In this document: positions 51,534 to 63,159 of the stretch, piece after piece | Numbering within the stretch: position 1 is the stretch's first letter | Layout of the letters: each line of letters opens with the position of its first letter | Assembly: GCA_028715605.1 (NCBI GenBank) | Contig: JAQURM010000009.1 | Location: 1-64,000, forward strand | DNA from: Desulfovibrionales bacterium | GTDB taxonomy: Bacteria; Desulfobacterota; QYQD01 | Reading direction: 5' to 3' | DNA length: 64,000 bases | Notes under the pieces: generated by a model | What the model was told of the DNA's origin: nothing | Databases searched by the model: none | Seen by the model: the letters and a program-made list of their open reading frames with translations, nothing else | Program-made: the position numbers and the translations under genes

Positions 51534-52844
51534 ATGGCAACACAGGTTGAACAGGCAAAAAAGAAGATCATTACCAGGGAGATGCAGGAACTAGCCGGCG
51601 AGGAAGGCGTCTCTCCAGAGTACGTCTGTGAGATGGTGGCCGCCGGAAAGATTGTTATCCCGGCCAATCAAAATCACCTCTGTAAGGTAGTAGGTATTGG
51701 AAAGGGCCTTCGTACCAAGATAAATGCCAGCATAGGGACCTCGACAGATATTGTCGATATTGCGGAAGAAATAGAAAAGGCCCGCGCCGCCGAAGAAGCC
51801 GGCGCCGATACCCTGATGGAACTCAGCGTGGGCGGGGATCTGGACAAGATCAGGAGGGAGATTTTGCGGGCCGTGCGCCTGCCGGTAGGAAACGTGCCCC
51901 TCTATCAGGCCTTTTGTATGGCCGCCGAGAAATATGGAGACCCGAACAAACTGGATGAGGGAATGCTCTTTGATCTGATCGAAAGACAGTGTGCGGACGG
52001 CATCTCCTTTATGGCCATCCACTGCGGCATTAACTTATACACCCTGGAACGGCTGGAAAAACAGGGGTATCGCTACGGGGGCCTGGTCTCCAAGGGCGGC
52101 ACCTCCATGGTAGCCTGGATGGTAGCCAACAAGCGGGAGAACCCGCTTTATGCCCAATTTGAGCGCCTGGTAAATATCCTTAAAAGATACGACGTGGTCT
52201 TATCCCTTGGAAATGGTCTGCGGGCCGGGGCCATCCATGATTCATGTGACCGGGCCATGATTACGGAACTGGTCATTAATTGTGAGCTGGCCGAGATCGG
52301 ACGAAAGATGGGCTGCCAGACTATGGTGGAAGGGCCGGGACATGTGCCGCTGGATGAGATAGAGGCAAACATAATCCTGCAAAAGAAGATGAGCAATGAA
52401 GCCCCCTATTACATGCTGGGGCCCCTCCCCTGCGATGTCGCCGCCGGCTATGATCATATAGTGGCGGCTATCGGGGCCGCCCAGTCTGCCCGCTATGGCG
52501 CTGACCTCATCTGTTACATTACCCCGGCCGAACACCTGGCCTTACCCAACAAGGCTGATGTAATTGAAGGAGTACGGGTGGCCAGGGTGGCTGCCTATAT
52601 TGGTGACACCATTAAACATGGCGCGCGAGCAACAAAGCGGGATATGGAGGTCAGCAAGGCCAGGCGCGATATGGACTGGGAAGGCCAATTTCGCTCCATG
52701 CTGTTTCCGGAGATCGCCCGAACGATCCGGAAAGACCGTCTGCCCCGTGATAACGCTACATGTACCATGTGCGGAGAATTTTGCGCCAATAAAGGGGCAA
52801 GTCGAATCTTTGCCGGGACGTTGCGAAAAAGTGACAAATTGTAA
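51534..52844 (+). CDS. thiC: ThiC-family radical SAM enzyme, candidate 5-hydroxybenzimidazole synthase (BzaF)
   Basis: About 436 residues from the ATG at 51534, which has AAGGAGG upstream; the frame further 5' is repeat DNA. Seen: ASIGTSTDIVDIAEEIEKA, ADTLMELSVGGDLDKIRREI, MVEGPGHVPLDEIEAN and the C-terminal cluster motif CTMCGEFC (CX2CX3C). ThiC makes the thiamine pyrimidine; its paralogue BzaF makes 5-hydroxybenzimidazole, a cobamide lower ligand, from the same substrate. The upstream regulator is a cobalamin riboswitch, not a TPP riboswitch, and no thiamine genes are nearby, which favours BzaF. Sequence alone does not separate the two here. Confidence 0.8.
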   Translation: MATQVEQAKKKIITREMQELAGEEGVSPEYVCEMVAAGKIVIPANQNHLCKVVGIGKGLRTKINASIGTSTDIVDIAEEIEKARAAEEAGADTLMELSVGGDLDKIRREILRAVRLPVGNVPLYQAFCMAAEKYGDPNKLDEGMLFDLIERQCADGISFMAIHCGINLYTLERLEKQGYRYGGLVSKGGTSMVAWMVANKRENPLYAQFERLVNILKRYDVVLSLGNGLRAGAIHDSCDRAMITELVINCELAEIGRKMGCQTMVEGPGHVPLDEIEANIILQKKMSNEAPYYMLGPLPCDVAAGYDHIVAAIGAAQSARYGADLICYITPAEHLALPNKADVIEGVRVARVAAYIGDTIKHGARATKRDMEVSKARRDMDWEGQFRSMLFPEIARTIRKDRLPRDNATCTMCGEFCANKGASRIFAGTLRKSDKL

Positions 52845-53223
52845 CTTCAAGATTTCGTAAAAGTCCTTCTATTGCGAAGCAGCGATCGGCCATCAGCTAT
52901 CAGCGGTCAGCAGTCAGAATCCAGCAGTCAGAATCCAGAAGTCAGGAGACAGAAGTCAGAATTGAAGCTCCCCGCCGCAAGCAGCGGGGAATGCGCTCGC
53001 TATGCATGTTCAGAAGCAAATGCAGTAGGACAGGCGTCTCGCCTGTCAAAAAGCTGAGCGCTGAATGCTGACAGCTAAATTGGCAGGATTCCGTCGCAGG
53101 CGGACTGTGATACAGCACCGGGTTATTTTAGGCGGTCGTTTTTGGATTCATTTGCTGTTGACGAATGTCCGTTTTTATACTAGGTTTTGAGGCCAGTTTT
53201 TAAAGATTAAGGAGTTACGTTTC
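52845..53223. other. repeat-rich spacer before icd
   Basis: Holds a degenerate tandem array (CAGTCAGAATCCAG and AAGTCAGAA units, 52905-52965), an inverted and shortened copy of the CATGCATAGCGAGC repeat (about 52962-53012), a GACAGGCG/CGCCTGTC hairpin near 53030 and a GCAGGCGGACTG piece of the short palindrome. No gene. TAAGGAG upstream of 53224 is the icd binding site. Confidence 0.6.
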
Positions 53224-54450
53224 ATGACCAACCAACCGGCAAAGATCACTCTATCTGCTGACGGGAAAATCCAGGCGCCGGATTATCCCATAATCCCTTA
53301 TGTCGAAGGGGACGGCATCGGCCCGGATATATGGGCGGCTGCCGTGCGCGTCTGGGATGCGGCTGTAGGCAAGGCCTATGGCGGACAGCGCAAGGTTTTC
53401 TGGCAGGAGGTGCTGGCCGGAGAAAAGGCCTTTGCGCAAAAAAACGCATGGCTGCCAACGGAGACTCTCAATACCATCCGCGACTGCCGGATAGCCATAA
53501 AAGGCCCCCTTTCCACGCCCGTGGGAAAAGGCATCCGCAGCCTGAACGTGGCCCTGCGGCATGAACTTCAGTTGTATGCCTGCATCCGGCCCTCCCGATA
53601 TTTCCACGGACTGCCCAGCCCGGTGAAGGAGCCGGAAAAGGTGGACATGGTCATCTTCCGGGAGAATATGGAAGACCTCTACACAGGCATAGAATGGGAG
53701 GAAGGAACGCCGGAGGCGTCCAGGGTAATCTCATTTATCAAGGAGACCACGGGCAAAAACATCCCGTCGGATTCCGGGATCGGCATAAAGCATATCAGCC
53801 GGGGCGGGACCAGGCGACTGGTCCGTAAGGCCATAGAATATGCCCTGGAACATAAAAAAAGCAGCGTCACCCTGGTACACAAGGGAAACATCATGAAATT
53901 CACCGACGGGGCCTTCCGCCTCTGGGGATACGAACTGGCCCGGGAGGAATTCCCGGAGGCCACTATTACCGAGGAAGAGGTCTCTGCCCGGTATGGCGGC
54001 AAGCCTCCACAGGACAGGATCGTCATTAAAGACCGCATAGCAGACGCCATGTTCCAGCAGGTCTTGCTGCGGCCTGAGGAATACAGCGTTATCGCCACAC
54101 CAAATTTGATCGGCGATTACCTGTCAGACGCCTTGGCCGCACAGGTCGGAGGTCTGGGGCTGGCCCCCAGCGCCAACATCGGCGATGGTTACGCCCTCTT
54201 TGAACCCATACACGGCACCGCGCCGAAATATTCAGGCCAGGACAAGGTCAACCCTGGCGCCCTCATTCTGGCCGGTGGAATGATGTTTGAATACCTGGGC
54301 TGGAAAGAAGTCACCGAACTGCTCTACAAGGGCATCCAGAAGACCATCTTGCAAAAGAGGGTGACTTACGATCTGGCCAGGCAGATACCCGGGGCCGTTG
54401 AACTCAAATGCTCAGAGTTTGGCAATGCAGTCATAGAAAACCTGTCTTAG
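53224..54450 (+). CDS. icd: NADP-dependent isocitrate dehydrogenase
   Basis: A 408-residue decarboxylating dehydrogenase of the E. coli type. Seen: [13 protein letters not shown], the substrate loop [34 protein letters not shown] and the NADP-preferring [20 protein letters not shown] (Lys and Tyr after HGTAP). It makes 2-oxoglutarate in the TCA cycle. The last 43 bases overlap the ComF-like gene in another frame. Confidence 0.96.
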   Translation: MTNQPAKITLSADGKIQAPDYPIIPYVEGDGIGPDIWAAAVRVWDAAVGKAYGGQRKVFWQEVLAGEKAFAQKNAWLPTETLNTIRDCRIAIKGPLSTPVGKGIRSLNVALRHELQLYACIRPSRYFHGLPSPVKEPEKVDMVIFRENMEDLYTGIEWEEGTPEASRVISFIKETTGKNIPSDSGIGIKHISRGGTRRLVRKAIEYALEHKKSSVTLVHKGNIMKFTDGAFRLWGYELAREEFPEATITEEEVSARYGGKPPQDRIVIKDRIADAMFQQVLLRPEEYSVIATPNLIGDYLSDALAAQVGGLGLAPSANIGDGYALFEPIHGTAPKYSGQDKVNPGALILAGGMMFEYLGWKEVTELLYKGIQKTILQKRVTYDLARQIPGAVELKCSEFGNAVIENLS

Positions 54451-55181
54451 CAGGCATAAGGCCGTTCCTTTCGGCTATAGGACAGCTTTTCTTCCCCTCA
54501 TCCTGCCTGCTGTGCAGCGCCCCCTTACCCGGCCGGCCGGCGGTGCTTTTTTGCTCCAAGTGCATGAGCGGCATCAAGTTCATTCACAGCCCGGCATGTA
54601 CTGCATGCGGGAGGCCTTTTGCGGCGGAAGGGCAGCCGGAGCACCTCTGCCATACCTGTCTCAATACGCCCTACCACTTTGACAGGGCCCGGGCTGTCAC
54701 CTTTTACGACGGGCCTATACTTGAGGCCGTCCACCGATTCAAATTCGGGAAAAAGATTATCTATGCCCGGACTCTCGCCGGATTAAAAAATGGGGATGGG
54801 CCTTTTAACATGGATCAGTTTGACCTCTTCGTACCCGTGCCGCTTCACGTAAAGAGACTTCGGCAACGGGGCTTTAATCAGACGCTGCTCCTTCTAAGAG
54901 AATGGGCCGGAGGAGAAAAAGAGGAGAAAATAGACTTTACGACACTGGTTCGCCACAGGTGGACAGAGCCCCAGACAACTCTCAAACACCACGAGCGCCG
55001 GAAAAACATAAAAGGGGCTTTTATCGTGGAAAGGCCGGATAGGATTCGGGGCAAAAACATCCTTCTATGCGACGATGTCTTTACCACCGGCGCCACGGTA
55101 AATGAATGCGCCCGGGTACTTAAAGAGGCCGGGGCCGGGGAAGTTTCTGTCCTGACGCTGGCGCGCGCCATAGCACAATAA
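54408..55181 (+). CDS. ComF-family phosphoribosyltransferase-like protein
   Basis: A 257-residue protein with an N-terminal double zinc site ([36 protein letters not shown]), [17 protein letters not shown] and the PRPP motif [18 protein letters not shown]. ComF aids DNA import in competent bacteria, but many carriers are not known to be competent. The start overlaps icd; no better start lies downstream before the zinc cysteines. Confidence 0.88.
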   Translation: MLRVWQCSHRKPVLAGIRPFLSAIGQLFFPSSCLLCSAPLPGRPAVLFCSKCMSGIKFIHSPACTACGRPFAAEGQPEHLCHTCLNTPYHFDRARAVTFYDGPILEAVHRFKFGKKIIYARTLAGLKNGDGPFNMDQFDLFVPVPLHVKRLRQRGFNQTLLLLREWAGGEKEEKIDFTTLVRHRWTEPQTTLKHHERRKNIKGAFIVERPDRIRGKNILLCDDVFTTGATVNECARVLKEAGAGEVSVLTLARAIAQ

Positions 55182-55190
55182 GAGGGTAAA

Positions 55191-56438
55191 ATGAAGTTCG
55201 GCATAGTCCAGTTCTCCATAGAAACAGGTGATACGCAACACAACCTTGACCGGGCCGTTAGCGGCCTGGAAGGTCTGGGCAAACAGAATGTCCGCCTGGC
55301 GGTCTTGCCGGAGATGTGGGCCACAGGCTTTGCTTACGATAAGCTCCCGGCCCTGACCCGGGAAACGCCCCGGCTGCTTAGCGCCCTCCAGGCCGTAGCC
55401 GACGACTACAACATGGCTATTGCCGGCAGCCTGCCTGACGAAGAAAACGGCCGTTATTACAATACGGCATTTCTCCTCGATGGAAAGCGAGGTCTGATCG
55501 GCAAGTACCGCAAGACGCATCCCTTCCCGCCTACCGGAGAGGATCGTTATTTTACCAAAGGCCATGCACTCCCGGTCTTTGAAGCTGATTTTGGCAGGGT
55601 CGGAATAATTATCTGCTATGACCTGCGGTTCCCCGAACTCTGCCGCCACCTGGCCGGCAATGGAGCGGCGTTTATTATTGTATGCGCCGAGTGGCCCCTG
55701 GTGCGCCTTGGGCACTGGCAGGCCCTCACCACGGCACGGGCTATCGAGAATCAGTGTTTTGTGGTGGCCGCCAACTGCTGCGGAACAGATGGGAAGACCG
55801 TATTTGCCGGGCATTCCCGCATCATAGGGCCGGACGGCTCTATCCTCTTTGAGGCAGACGAAAAAGAATGTCTTGTGGCCATAGATATTGACCCCTCCCA
55901 GGTAGAAAAAACACGGGATTTCTTCAATACCGTCCCCTCCCCTGCTTTTGCACCCTCATCCTATCAGGACAAGATCATGTCCCGGGATGCGGCCAAAGAG
56001 CTTATCATGCGCATTAAAAAGGAAGGGAAAAGAATCGTGTTTACCAATGGCTGTTTTGATATACTCCACGTCGGCCATGCCCGTTATCTGGCGGAAGCCC
56101 GGACACAGGGCGATTTCCTTATAATCGGCGTAAACAGTGATGAGTCCGTGCGGGCCATAAAAGGGCCGGACCGGCCCATAAACAATGAGAAGAACCGGGC
56201 AGAGCTTCTGGCTGCCCTGGCCACAGTAGATGCGGTTGCTTTATTTTCTGAAGAAACGCCCTACGCCCTGATCGAGGCGCTTAAACCGGATGTGCTCGTA
56301 AAGGGGAGCGACTGGGAGGAAGAGGATATCGTAGGCGCCGATATGGTTAAATCCTACGGCGGCCGTGTGGTCCGGATACCCCTGATCGAAGGGGCATCGA
56401 CCACGGGAACCATCGAACGTATCCTCGGGACGAAGTAA
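55191..56438 (+). CDS. nitrilase-family amidase fused to heptose-1-phosphate adenylyltransferase (RfaE2)
   Basis: A 415-residue single frame. Residues 1-255 are a carbon-nitrogen hydrolase with the Glu-Lys-Cys triad in AVLPEMWATGF, KYRKTHPFP and IICYDLRFPE, of the omega-amidase type. Residues 263-415 (MSRDAAKELIMRIKKEGKRI, FTNGCFDILHVGHARYL) are a nucleotidyltransferase with HVGH, matching the second domain of HldE that adenylates D-glycero-beta-D-manno-heptose 1-phosphate for LPS core. An ATG at 55977 marks the usual start of stand-alone RfaE2. Either one fusion protein or a read-through plus internal start. No stop separates them. Confidence 0.85.
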   Translation: MKFGIVQFSIETGDTQHNLDRAVSGLEGLGKQNVRLAVLPEMWATGFAYDKLPALTRETPRLLSALQAVADDYNMAIAGSLPDEENGRYYNTAFLLDGKRGLIGKYRKTHPFPPTGEDRYFTKGHALPVFEADFGRVGIIICYDLRFPELCRHLAGNGAAFIIVCAEWPLVRLGHWQALTTARAIENQCFVVAANCCGTDGKTVFAGHSRIIGPDGSILFEADEKECLVAIDIDPSQVEKTRDFFNTVPSPAFAPSSYQDKIMSRDAAKELIMRIKKEGKRIVFTNGCFDILHVGHARYLAEARTQGDFLIIGVNSDESVRAIKGPDRPINNEKNRAELLAALATVDAVALFSEETPYALIEALKPDVLVKGSDWEEEDIVGADMVKSYGGRVVRIPLIEGASTTGTIERILGTK

Positions 56439-56465
56439 CTAAATAGTGTTTATCCGGAAACTGCC

Positions 56466-56550
56466 AAATCCCCCCACACCCCCCCCTTTGCTAAAGGGGG
56501 GAACTATTGAAATCCCCCTTTGGAAAAGAGGGATACAGGGGGATTTTCGG
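56466..56550. repeat. CCCCCTTT/AAAGGGGG repeat, inverted copy
   Basis: AAATCCCCCCACACCCCCCC then a TTGCTAAAGGGGGG block and, inverted, CCCTTTGGAAAAGAGGGATA and CAGGGGGATTTTCGGAT. It lies in the spacer before the sulfotransferase-like gene and gives a false N-terminal extension there. Confidence 0.7.
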
Positions 56551-56569
56551 ATGGGAACTAAATAGAAAT

Positions 56570-57265
56570 ATGCTAATCATTACCGGTACGGGACGGTCGG
56601 GGACCGGCATGTTCGCCAGGCTATTCGGCGGATACCATGAGTTCCGGGTCGCCTATCTCCTCGATAAATATTTTTCTCTTAAAGATCCCCGTGCAAATCC
56701 TTTCGACCGCCTTGAAAAAAGGATTATGGTTATAAAAGATCTCCACCAGGGCATCGACCCGGAGAGGTTTATTGATTCTTCCAACCTGTACATTCACTTT
56801 CTTGATGCCATCTATTACCTTAACCCGTCAGCCAAATTTATCCTCGGAGTAAGGAACGGCAAGGACTTTGCCCGGTCAGGGATCACGCGCAAATGGCATG
56901 AACAGGGTATGTTTGGCACAGTGCCCCTCCGTAATGATCCTTATTTTGACAGGTGGGATGAGATGACCCCGCTCCAGAAAAACGCCTGGATATGGACGCA
57001 CAGAAACAGGATTGCCCTGGAAGGATTAAAGGTCATTCCTGACAGCCAAAAGCTCATCGTGAAGATCGAAAACTGTACAAGCGATGCCGCTCTCGACAAA
57101 CTTGAACAATTTGCCGGAGTGCCTATGGCAGATAGATTGTGGGCCAGACGGCGTTACAACGCCAATCCCACCTACACCTTCCCGCCCAAAGAGGAATGGT
57201 CAGATGCTATGCACAAAGAGTTTGACGAGATTGCCGGAGAGATGATGGCCTTTATGGGATATTAA
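56570..57265 (+). CDS. sulfotransferase-like protein
   Basis: About 231 residues from the ATG at 56570 (MLIITGTGRSGTGMFARLFG); the frame further 5' is repeat. TGTGRSGTG is the PAPS 5'-phosphosulfate loop, and FILGVRNGKDFARSGI resembles the 3'-phosphate binding R-x8-S region. Soluble. Acceptor unknown; the neighbourhood of an LPS heptose enzyme suggests a surface glycan, by inference only. Confidence 0.75.
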   Translation: MLIITGTGRSGTGMFARLFGGYHEFRVAYLLDKYFSLKDPRANPFDRLEKRIMVIKDLHQGIDPERFIDSSNLYIHFLDAIYYLNPSAKFILGVRNGKDFARSGITRKWHEQGMFGTVPLRNDPYFDRWDEMTPLQKNAWIWTHRNRIALEGLKVIPDSQKLIVKIENCTSDAALDKLEQFAGVPMADRLWARRRYNANPTYTFPPKEEWSDAMHKEFDEIAGEMMAFMGY

Positions 57266-57358
57266 TTCCCATCCATTTAATCGAAGCGGCCGGACTTAAA
57301 CCACATCTGGCCGAAAGACCGGTATGCCGGACGACAAAATGAGGCCTATCTAAATATC

Positions 57359-58273
57359 TTACTTCTTGTTCCTGCGGAAAACCGGTTCAAGGCTGCTCAG
57401 TTCAGCAAACCGGATAATATCATCCTTGTATTCCTGCACATACGGACAATCCCATACGGCCAGGATTTTTTCCTGACTTACATAGTAGTGATCCTTGTCC
57501 GTCAAATCGTTGAGACTCACGCCGTTTGCCGATGCAATACCCTGGACGCCTTCCGGGTCAAACACCTTTTCCAGCACCATCGGGAAAATCTGTGGCCAGC
57601 GACAGACCCCTGGCCGCTTCTCATATATCAGGCAGCGGCCGTTATCTCTGTTCAAATTCGGACAAAAAGAACCGCGCGTAAGAATAAGCCCCCATCCCTG
57701 ACGCCAGTGATAAAGAGCGGGCTCCGTCTTGTAGAAGGGCTGGTCATCCCGCATTAACGGAGGTTCGGCGTAGGCGTTTGTGGATCGCGTCAGGGTTGTA
57801 TCTATGCCGGGCAACGGGAAGAGCAGCGCCTCTTCTTCAGTCAACGGCAGCTCAAAAAAAGAATTTTCTTCCTCTTCCAGCGGTCCCTGACAGCAAATGG
57901 TGCAATGATACTGTCCGCAAAGGGCAGAATTTATGTGCCCCAATTCCCGCCTCAGCAGCTCCTGCTTTATCTCCAAAATGGTACCGGCCAGGATATCCAT
58001 GGGTTTGTGGTCTAAATCAACGATCAGCCGCCCCCTGGTTTTTAATTCTCCTCTTTTAAATCTTTCGTAGGGTTCGAACACATCCAGATAGTCCTTTAAT
58101 ATGACCTGAGGATTATCATAAAACACACCGTCCAGCGTTATATTTTCTTTTATTTTAGCGACGGTCGCGGCAATGTCCGGCAGGCCGGTAGTCAGAAACA
58201 GCCCGCTGACCAGAAAGGTAAGAGGTACCAACGGCCTTTTAAGCAGCTCCATGCCGGAATACTGACCATCCAT
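57359..58273 (-). CDS. YkgJ-like zinc/iron-chelating cysteine cluster protein
   Basis: A 304-residue protein with cysteine motifs LCGQYHCTICCQGPL, then FCPNLNRDNGRCLIYEKRPG and VCRWPQIFP, in the order of the YkgJ/UPF0153 family (CxxCC, C-x-C-Y-x-x-RP-x-x-CR). An N-terminal hydrophobic stretch (LVPLTFLVSGLFLTTGL) may not be a true membrane segment. Function unknown. Transcribed against the sulfotransferase gene. Confidence 0.75.
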   Translation of the reverse strand: MDGQYSGMELLKRPLVPLTFLVSGLFLTTGLPDIAATVAKIKENITLDGVFYDNPQVILKDYLDVFEPYERFKRGELKTRGRLIVDLDHKPMDILAGTILEIKQELLRRELGHINSALCGQYHCTICCQGPLEEEENSFFELPLTEEEALLFPLPGIDTTLTRSTNAYAEPPLMRDDQPFYKTEPALYHWRQGWGLILTRGSFCPNLNRDNGRCLIYEKRPGVCRWPQIFPMVLEKVFDPEGVQGIASANGVSLNDLTDKDHYYVSQEKILAVWDCPYVQEYKDDIIRFAELSSLEPVFRRNKK

Positions 58274-58349
58274 TGATCGCTCCTTACTAAAAAATTTTGG
58301 GCACTTTACATGATTTCTCCCTTAAAGTCCAAACCATTATCTTTCACCT

Positions 58350-58512
58350 GAAAATCCCCCTGTATCCCCCTTTTCCAAAGGGGGGATTGATGTGCCCCCG
58401 TTTCCCCCCAAAGGGGAACTTAACGAATGCCCCCCTTTACTAAAGGGGGGGGTGAGGGGGGATTATTTCCATTGTTCTTTGTTCGCCATGTGACATGTGT
58501 GTTTCATAGGCG
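58350..58512. repeat. long copy of the CCCCCTTT/AAAGGGGG repeat
   Basis: Starts GAAAATCCCCCTGTATCCCC, has an additional CCCCCAAAGGGGAACTTAAC segment, then the GGGGGGATTATTTCCATTGT tail ending ATGTGTGTTTCATA. It shares ends with the copies at 16003 and 63019. Confidence 0.75.
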
Positions 58513-58624
58513 AAACTAAGGATGTGATTATTTTGACAACAGCGGCGCTATCTCTTATAATAACAGCCTGTTTAAAAGTTTCAGGCAGTTTCGGGCTGTA
58601 CAATTACTTTAAAAAGAGAGACTT

Positions 58625-59407
58625 ATGATCGGCATATTTGATTCAGGCATCGGCGGCCTTACCGTAGTCAGGGCCGTTTTTCAGCAACTCCCGGACTATG
58701 AAATCGTATATTTTGGAGATACGGCCCGAACCCCCTATGGGACAAAAAGCCCGGCCACCATTATCGACTATGCTATCCAGGATACTGAATTTTTGCTTTC
58801 CAGGGGGGCCAAAATTATTGTCGTTGCCTGTAACACCGCCTCCAGTGTAGCCACAGAGGCGCTGCGGGACAGGTTCCCCGGCGTACCCATATTCGAGGTG
58901 GTAACCCCGGCCGTCGTCAAAGTCACACAGGTCACAAAAAATCACAACGTGGGTATCATTGGTACCAGAGCGACCGTCAATAGCAACATCTACGACAAAA
59001 AGATAAAAGACCTATATCCGGACATTAAGGTGTTCTCTAATGCCTGCCCGCTCCTCGTGCCTCTAGTGGAAGAAGGATGGCTTAAGCGCCGTGAGACCAA
59101 GATGATCTTAAAAAAATACCTTTACCCGCTGAAAAGAAAACAGATCGACACCCTGGTGCTGGGCTGCACCCATTACCCCCTGCTTAAAGATATTATTCAG
59201 GTGAAAATGGGTAAACGGGTTAAGATTGTGGACTCATCAGCGGAGCTGGCCGGTTATATTAAAAACTACCTGGCCGGGCACCCGGAAATTGAGGTTATAC
59301 TCAAACGAGGCAACAATAACCAATTTTATGTCTCAGACCTTACGCCTACCTTTGCAGAGATTGCAAAAAAAATCCTGGGTAGGCCTATACACCTTTTGCT
59401 GGCATAG
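58625..59407 (+). CDS. murI: glutamate racemase
   Basis: A 260-residue racemase of family length. FDSGIGGLTV at the start, catalytic Cys in VVACNTASSVA, GTRATVNSNIY and the second Cys in LVLGCTHYPLL. It supplies D-glutamate for peptidoglycan. It is followed after about 30 bases by a small lipoprotein gene and a zinc-ribbon gene on the same strand. Confidence 0.96.
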   Translation: MIGIFDSGIGGLTVVRAVFQQLPDYEIVYFGDTARTPYGTKSPATIIDYAIQDTEFLLSRGAKIIVVACNTASSVATEALRDRFPGVPIFEVVTPAVVKVTQVTKNHNVGIIGTRATVNSNIYDKKIKDLYPDIKVFSNACPLLVPLVEEGWLKRRETKMILKKYLYPLKRKQIDTLVLGCTHYPLLKDIIQVKMGKRVKIVDSSAELAGYIKNYLAGHPEIEVILKRGNNNQFYVSDLTPTFAEIAKKILGRPIHLLLA

Positions 59408-59436
59408 ACCCGGCCGGCAAAAAGGAGGAAAGCATA

Positions 59437-59706
59437 ATGAATATCTGCAAAAAAGTTTTTTTGATTTTAACGATGACCCTATTACTTACTTCATGCGCCT
59501 GGCTGACCCCAAAGGCGTCAGTACCAAGGCCCGAGCCGCTCCCTGCACTCCCTAAAAGGCCTCCGGTTAATTTTCGTATTGAAGGAACTACCGCCTATGT
59601 CAGCGTAGATGAGATGAAGGCCCTAATGGAATATGTGCTGGACTTAGAAGAGAGAAACAAGGCGGCGGACCGGGAATTAAGAAAGATCCGCGAGGCGTTG
59701 CAATAA
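59437..59706 (+). CDS. small lipoprotein of unknown function
   Basis: An 89-residue protein with a lipoprotein signal peptide (VFLILTMTLLLTSC, lipobox LLTSC), a proline-rich linker (PRPEPLPALPKRPP) and a short C-terminal coiled coil (YVLDLEERNKAADRELRKI). The ribosome binding site is AAGGAGG. Its stop is two bases from the next start. Confidence 0.75.
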   Translation: MNICKKVFLILTMTLLLTSCAWLTPKASVPRPEPLPALPKRPPVNFRIEGTTAYVSVDEMKALMEYVLDLEERNKAADRELRKIREALQ

Positions 59707-59708
59707 CA

Positions 59709-59927
59709 ATGTCTCTACAAAAAGATACCGCGAAAAAAAATAGTAACGCACGCCGGGGGAAAAGACATTATATCTGTCATGCCTGCGGGAAAGAACTCCC
59801 CTTCTGCTGGACATGCCGGTGTGGGTTCCAGATTTGCCCGGCCTGTATGGAAGAAAACATGTGGGGACTGTCCGGTAATGCGGTTACCTGGATATGTCCG
59901 GATTGCGGAGAGATGTGTGTATTCTAG
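59709..59927 (+). CDS. small zinc-ribbon protein
   Basis: A 72-residue protein with a basic start and four Cys-x-x-Cys-type pairs (ICHACGKE, CWTCRCGF, ICPACMEE, ICPDCGEM), enough for two zinc sites. Close relatives in anaerobes are unannotated. It is translationally adjacent to the lipoprotein gene. Confidence 0.7.
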   Translation: MSLQKDTAKKNSNARRGKRHYICHACGKELPFCWTCRCGFQICPACMEENMWGLSGNAVTWICPDCGEMCVF

Positions 59928-59963
59928 AGGGAATACGGACCGATCTGTTTTGACACGAGAGAG

Positions 59964-60236
59964 TTAATAACGTATATCAAATCTATCAGATTCCCCTTTA
60001 TAATCCTCCCAGTTTACATCGACCTTATTCACTACTGCATGTGGCGGTCCCTGATGGCACCATTTCAGCATCTTCTCAACAGTCGGTTCATCTCCCTCGA
60101 AGACCGCCTCCACCTGCCCGTCATGCCTGTTTTTTACCCAACCCTTGAGTCCGAGGCGGGTGGCCTCCTCTTGCGTGGAGTACCGGAAAAAGACCCCCTG
60201 CACACGACCATTAATTATAACATGCGCTCTTACCAT
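59964..60236 (-). CDS. acyP: acylphosphatase
   Basis: A 90-residue protein: VIINGRVQGVFFRYSTQEEA (catalytic Arg) and LKGWVKNRHDGQVEAVFEGD (catalytic Asn), the standard acylphosphatase fold and length. It hydrolyses acyl phosphates such as carbamoyl or acetyl phosphate. Encoded just after ligA on the same strand. Confidence 0.95.
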   Translation of the reverse strand: MVRAHVIINGRVQGVFFRYSTQEEATRLGLKGWVKNRHDGQVEAVFEGDEPTVEKMLKWCHQGPPHAVVNKVDVNWEDYKGESDRFDIRY

Positions 60237-60279
60237 GGCCTACCCCCAAGATGCTGAATTCTGTCTCCTGACTTCTAAC

Positions 60280-62298
<2,019 letters not shown>

Positions 62299-62339
62299 CT
62301 ACCTAATGAGAACATTCTCGTCAATCTGGTTAAAACAAA

Positions 62340-63014
62340 TCAGGAGGCGTAAGAAATCGGGTCCGGCACACCGGCCAATCTGAACCCTTTGAGGCGCAAG
62401 ATACAGGAATCGCATCGTCCGCAGGCCACATCTTCATTCTTATAACAGGACCAGGTCAGATGCAACGGGGCCTTAAGCTCCAAGCCGCGGCGCACCACTT
62501 CTTCCTTTGAAAGGTCAATCAGCGGGGTCTCAATGCTTATATCTGTCTCGGGCCGCGTACCCAGCCTTATGAGATTATTATAGGCATCGAAATAGCCCTT
62601 TCGGCAATCCGGGTAACCGGAACTGTCCACCTCAGTGGCCCCGATGAAAACCTTCCTGGCGCCGATTACTTCAGCCCAGGATACGGCAATGGCGACGAGA
62701 TGCGTATTTCGGAAGGGGACATACGTGGTTGGAATCTCTCCGCTTTGGATACGGCCGGCCTCAGGGACAGGAATGTTCCGGTCAGTAAGGCTTGAACCGC
62801 CTATCTGAAGGAGATAGCCGATATCGACGATCAGCCGCCTCGAAACGTCATAATTATCAGCAATAGCGTAAAAGGCGGTAAGCTCCCGCCCTTCCGTGCG
62901 CTGGCCGTAATTCACATGTAAAAAGGCGACCTCATATTGATGGGCAGCGATAGCTGCGGTCACACAGCTATCCAGGCCGCCGCTTACCAAAATAATGGCC
63001 AAGTCTCTTTTCAC
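62340..63014 (-). CDS. queC: 7-cyano-7-deazaguanine synthase
   Basis: A 224-residue PP-loop ATPase with [18 protein letters not shown] near the start, [18 protein letters not shown], and a zinc site near the C-terminus ([20 protein letters not shown]). It turns 7-carboxy-7-deazaguanine into preQ0. Downstream of queE on the same strand, with a repeat of about 145 bases between. Confidence 0.96.
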   Translation of the reverse strand: MKRDLAIILVSGGLDSCVTAAIAAHQYEVAFLHVNYGQRTEGRELTAFYAIADNYDVSRRLIVDIGYLLQIGGSSLTDRNIPVPEAGRIQSGEIPTTYVPFRNTHLVAIAVSWAEVIGARKVFIGATEVDSSGYPDCRKGYFDAYNNLIRLGTRPETDISIETPLIDLSKEEVVRRGLELKAPLHLTWSCYKNEDVACGRCDSCILRLKGFRLAGVPDPISYAS

Positions 63015-63018
63015 CTGA

Positions 63019-63158
63019 AAATCCCCCTGTATCCCCCTTTTCCAAAGGGGGAATGTAAGGGCTTCCCTTTTTCAAAGGGGGACTTGACGGATGCTCTCTT
63101 TACCAAAGGGGGGATTGTTTTCATTGTTCTTTGTGTCTCTTTGAGGCATGAGTGTTTC
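63019..63158. repeat. long copy of the CCCCCTTT/AAAGGGGG repeat
   Basis: GAAAATCCCCCTGTATCCCC then a CCCTTTTTCAAAGGGGGACT segment and the TTTTCATTGTTCTTTGTGTC tail ending GAGTGTTTCAT. It separates queE from queC. Confidence 0.75.
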
Positions 63159-63159
63159 A

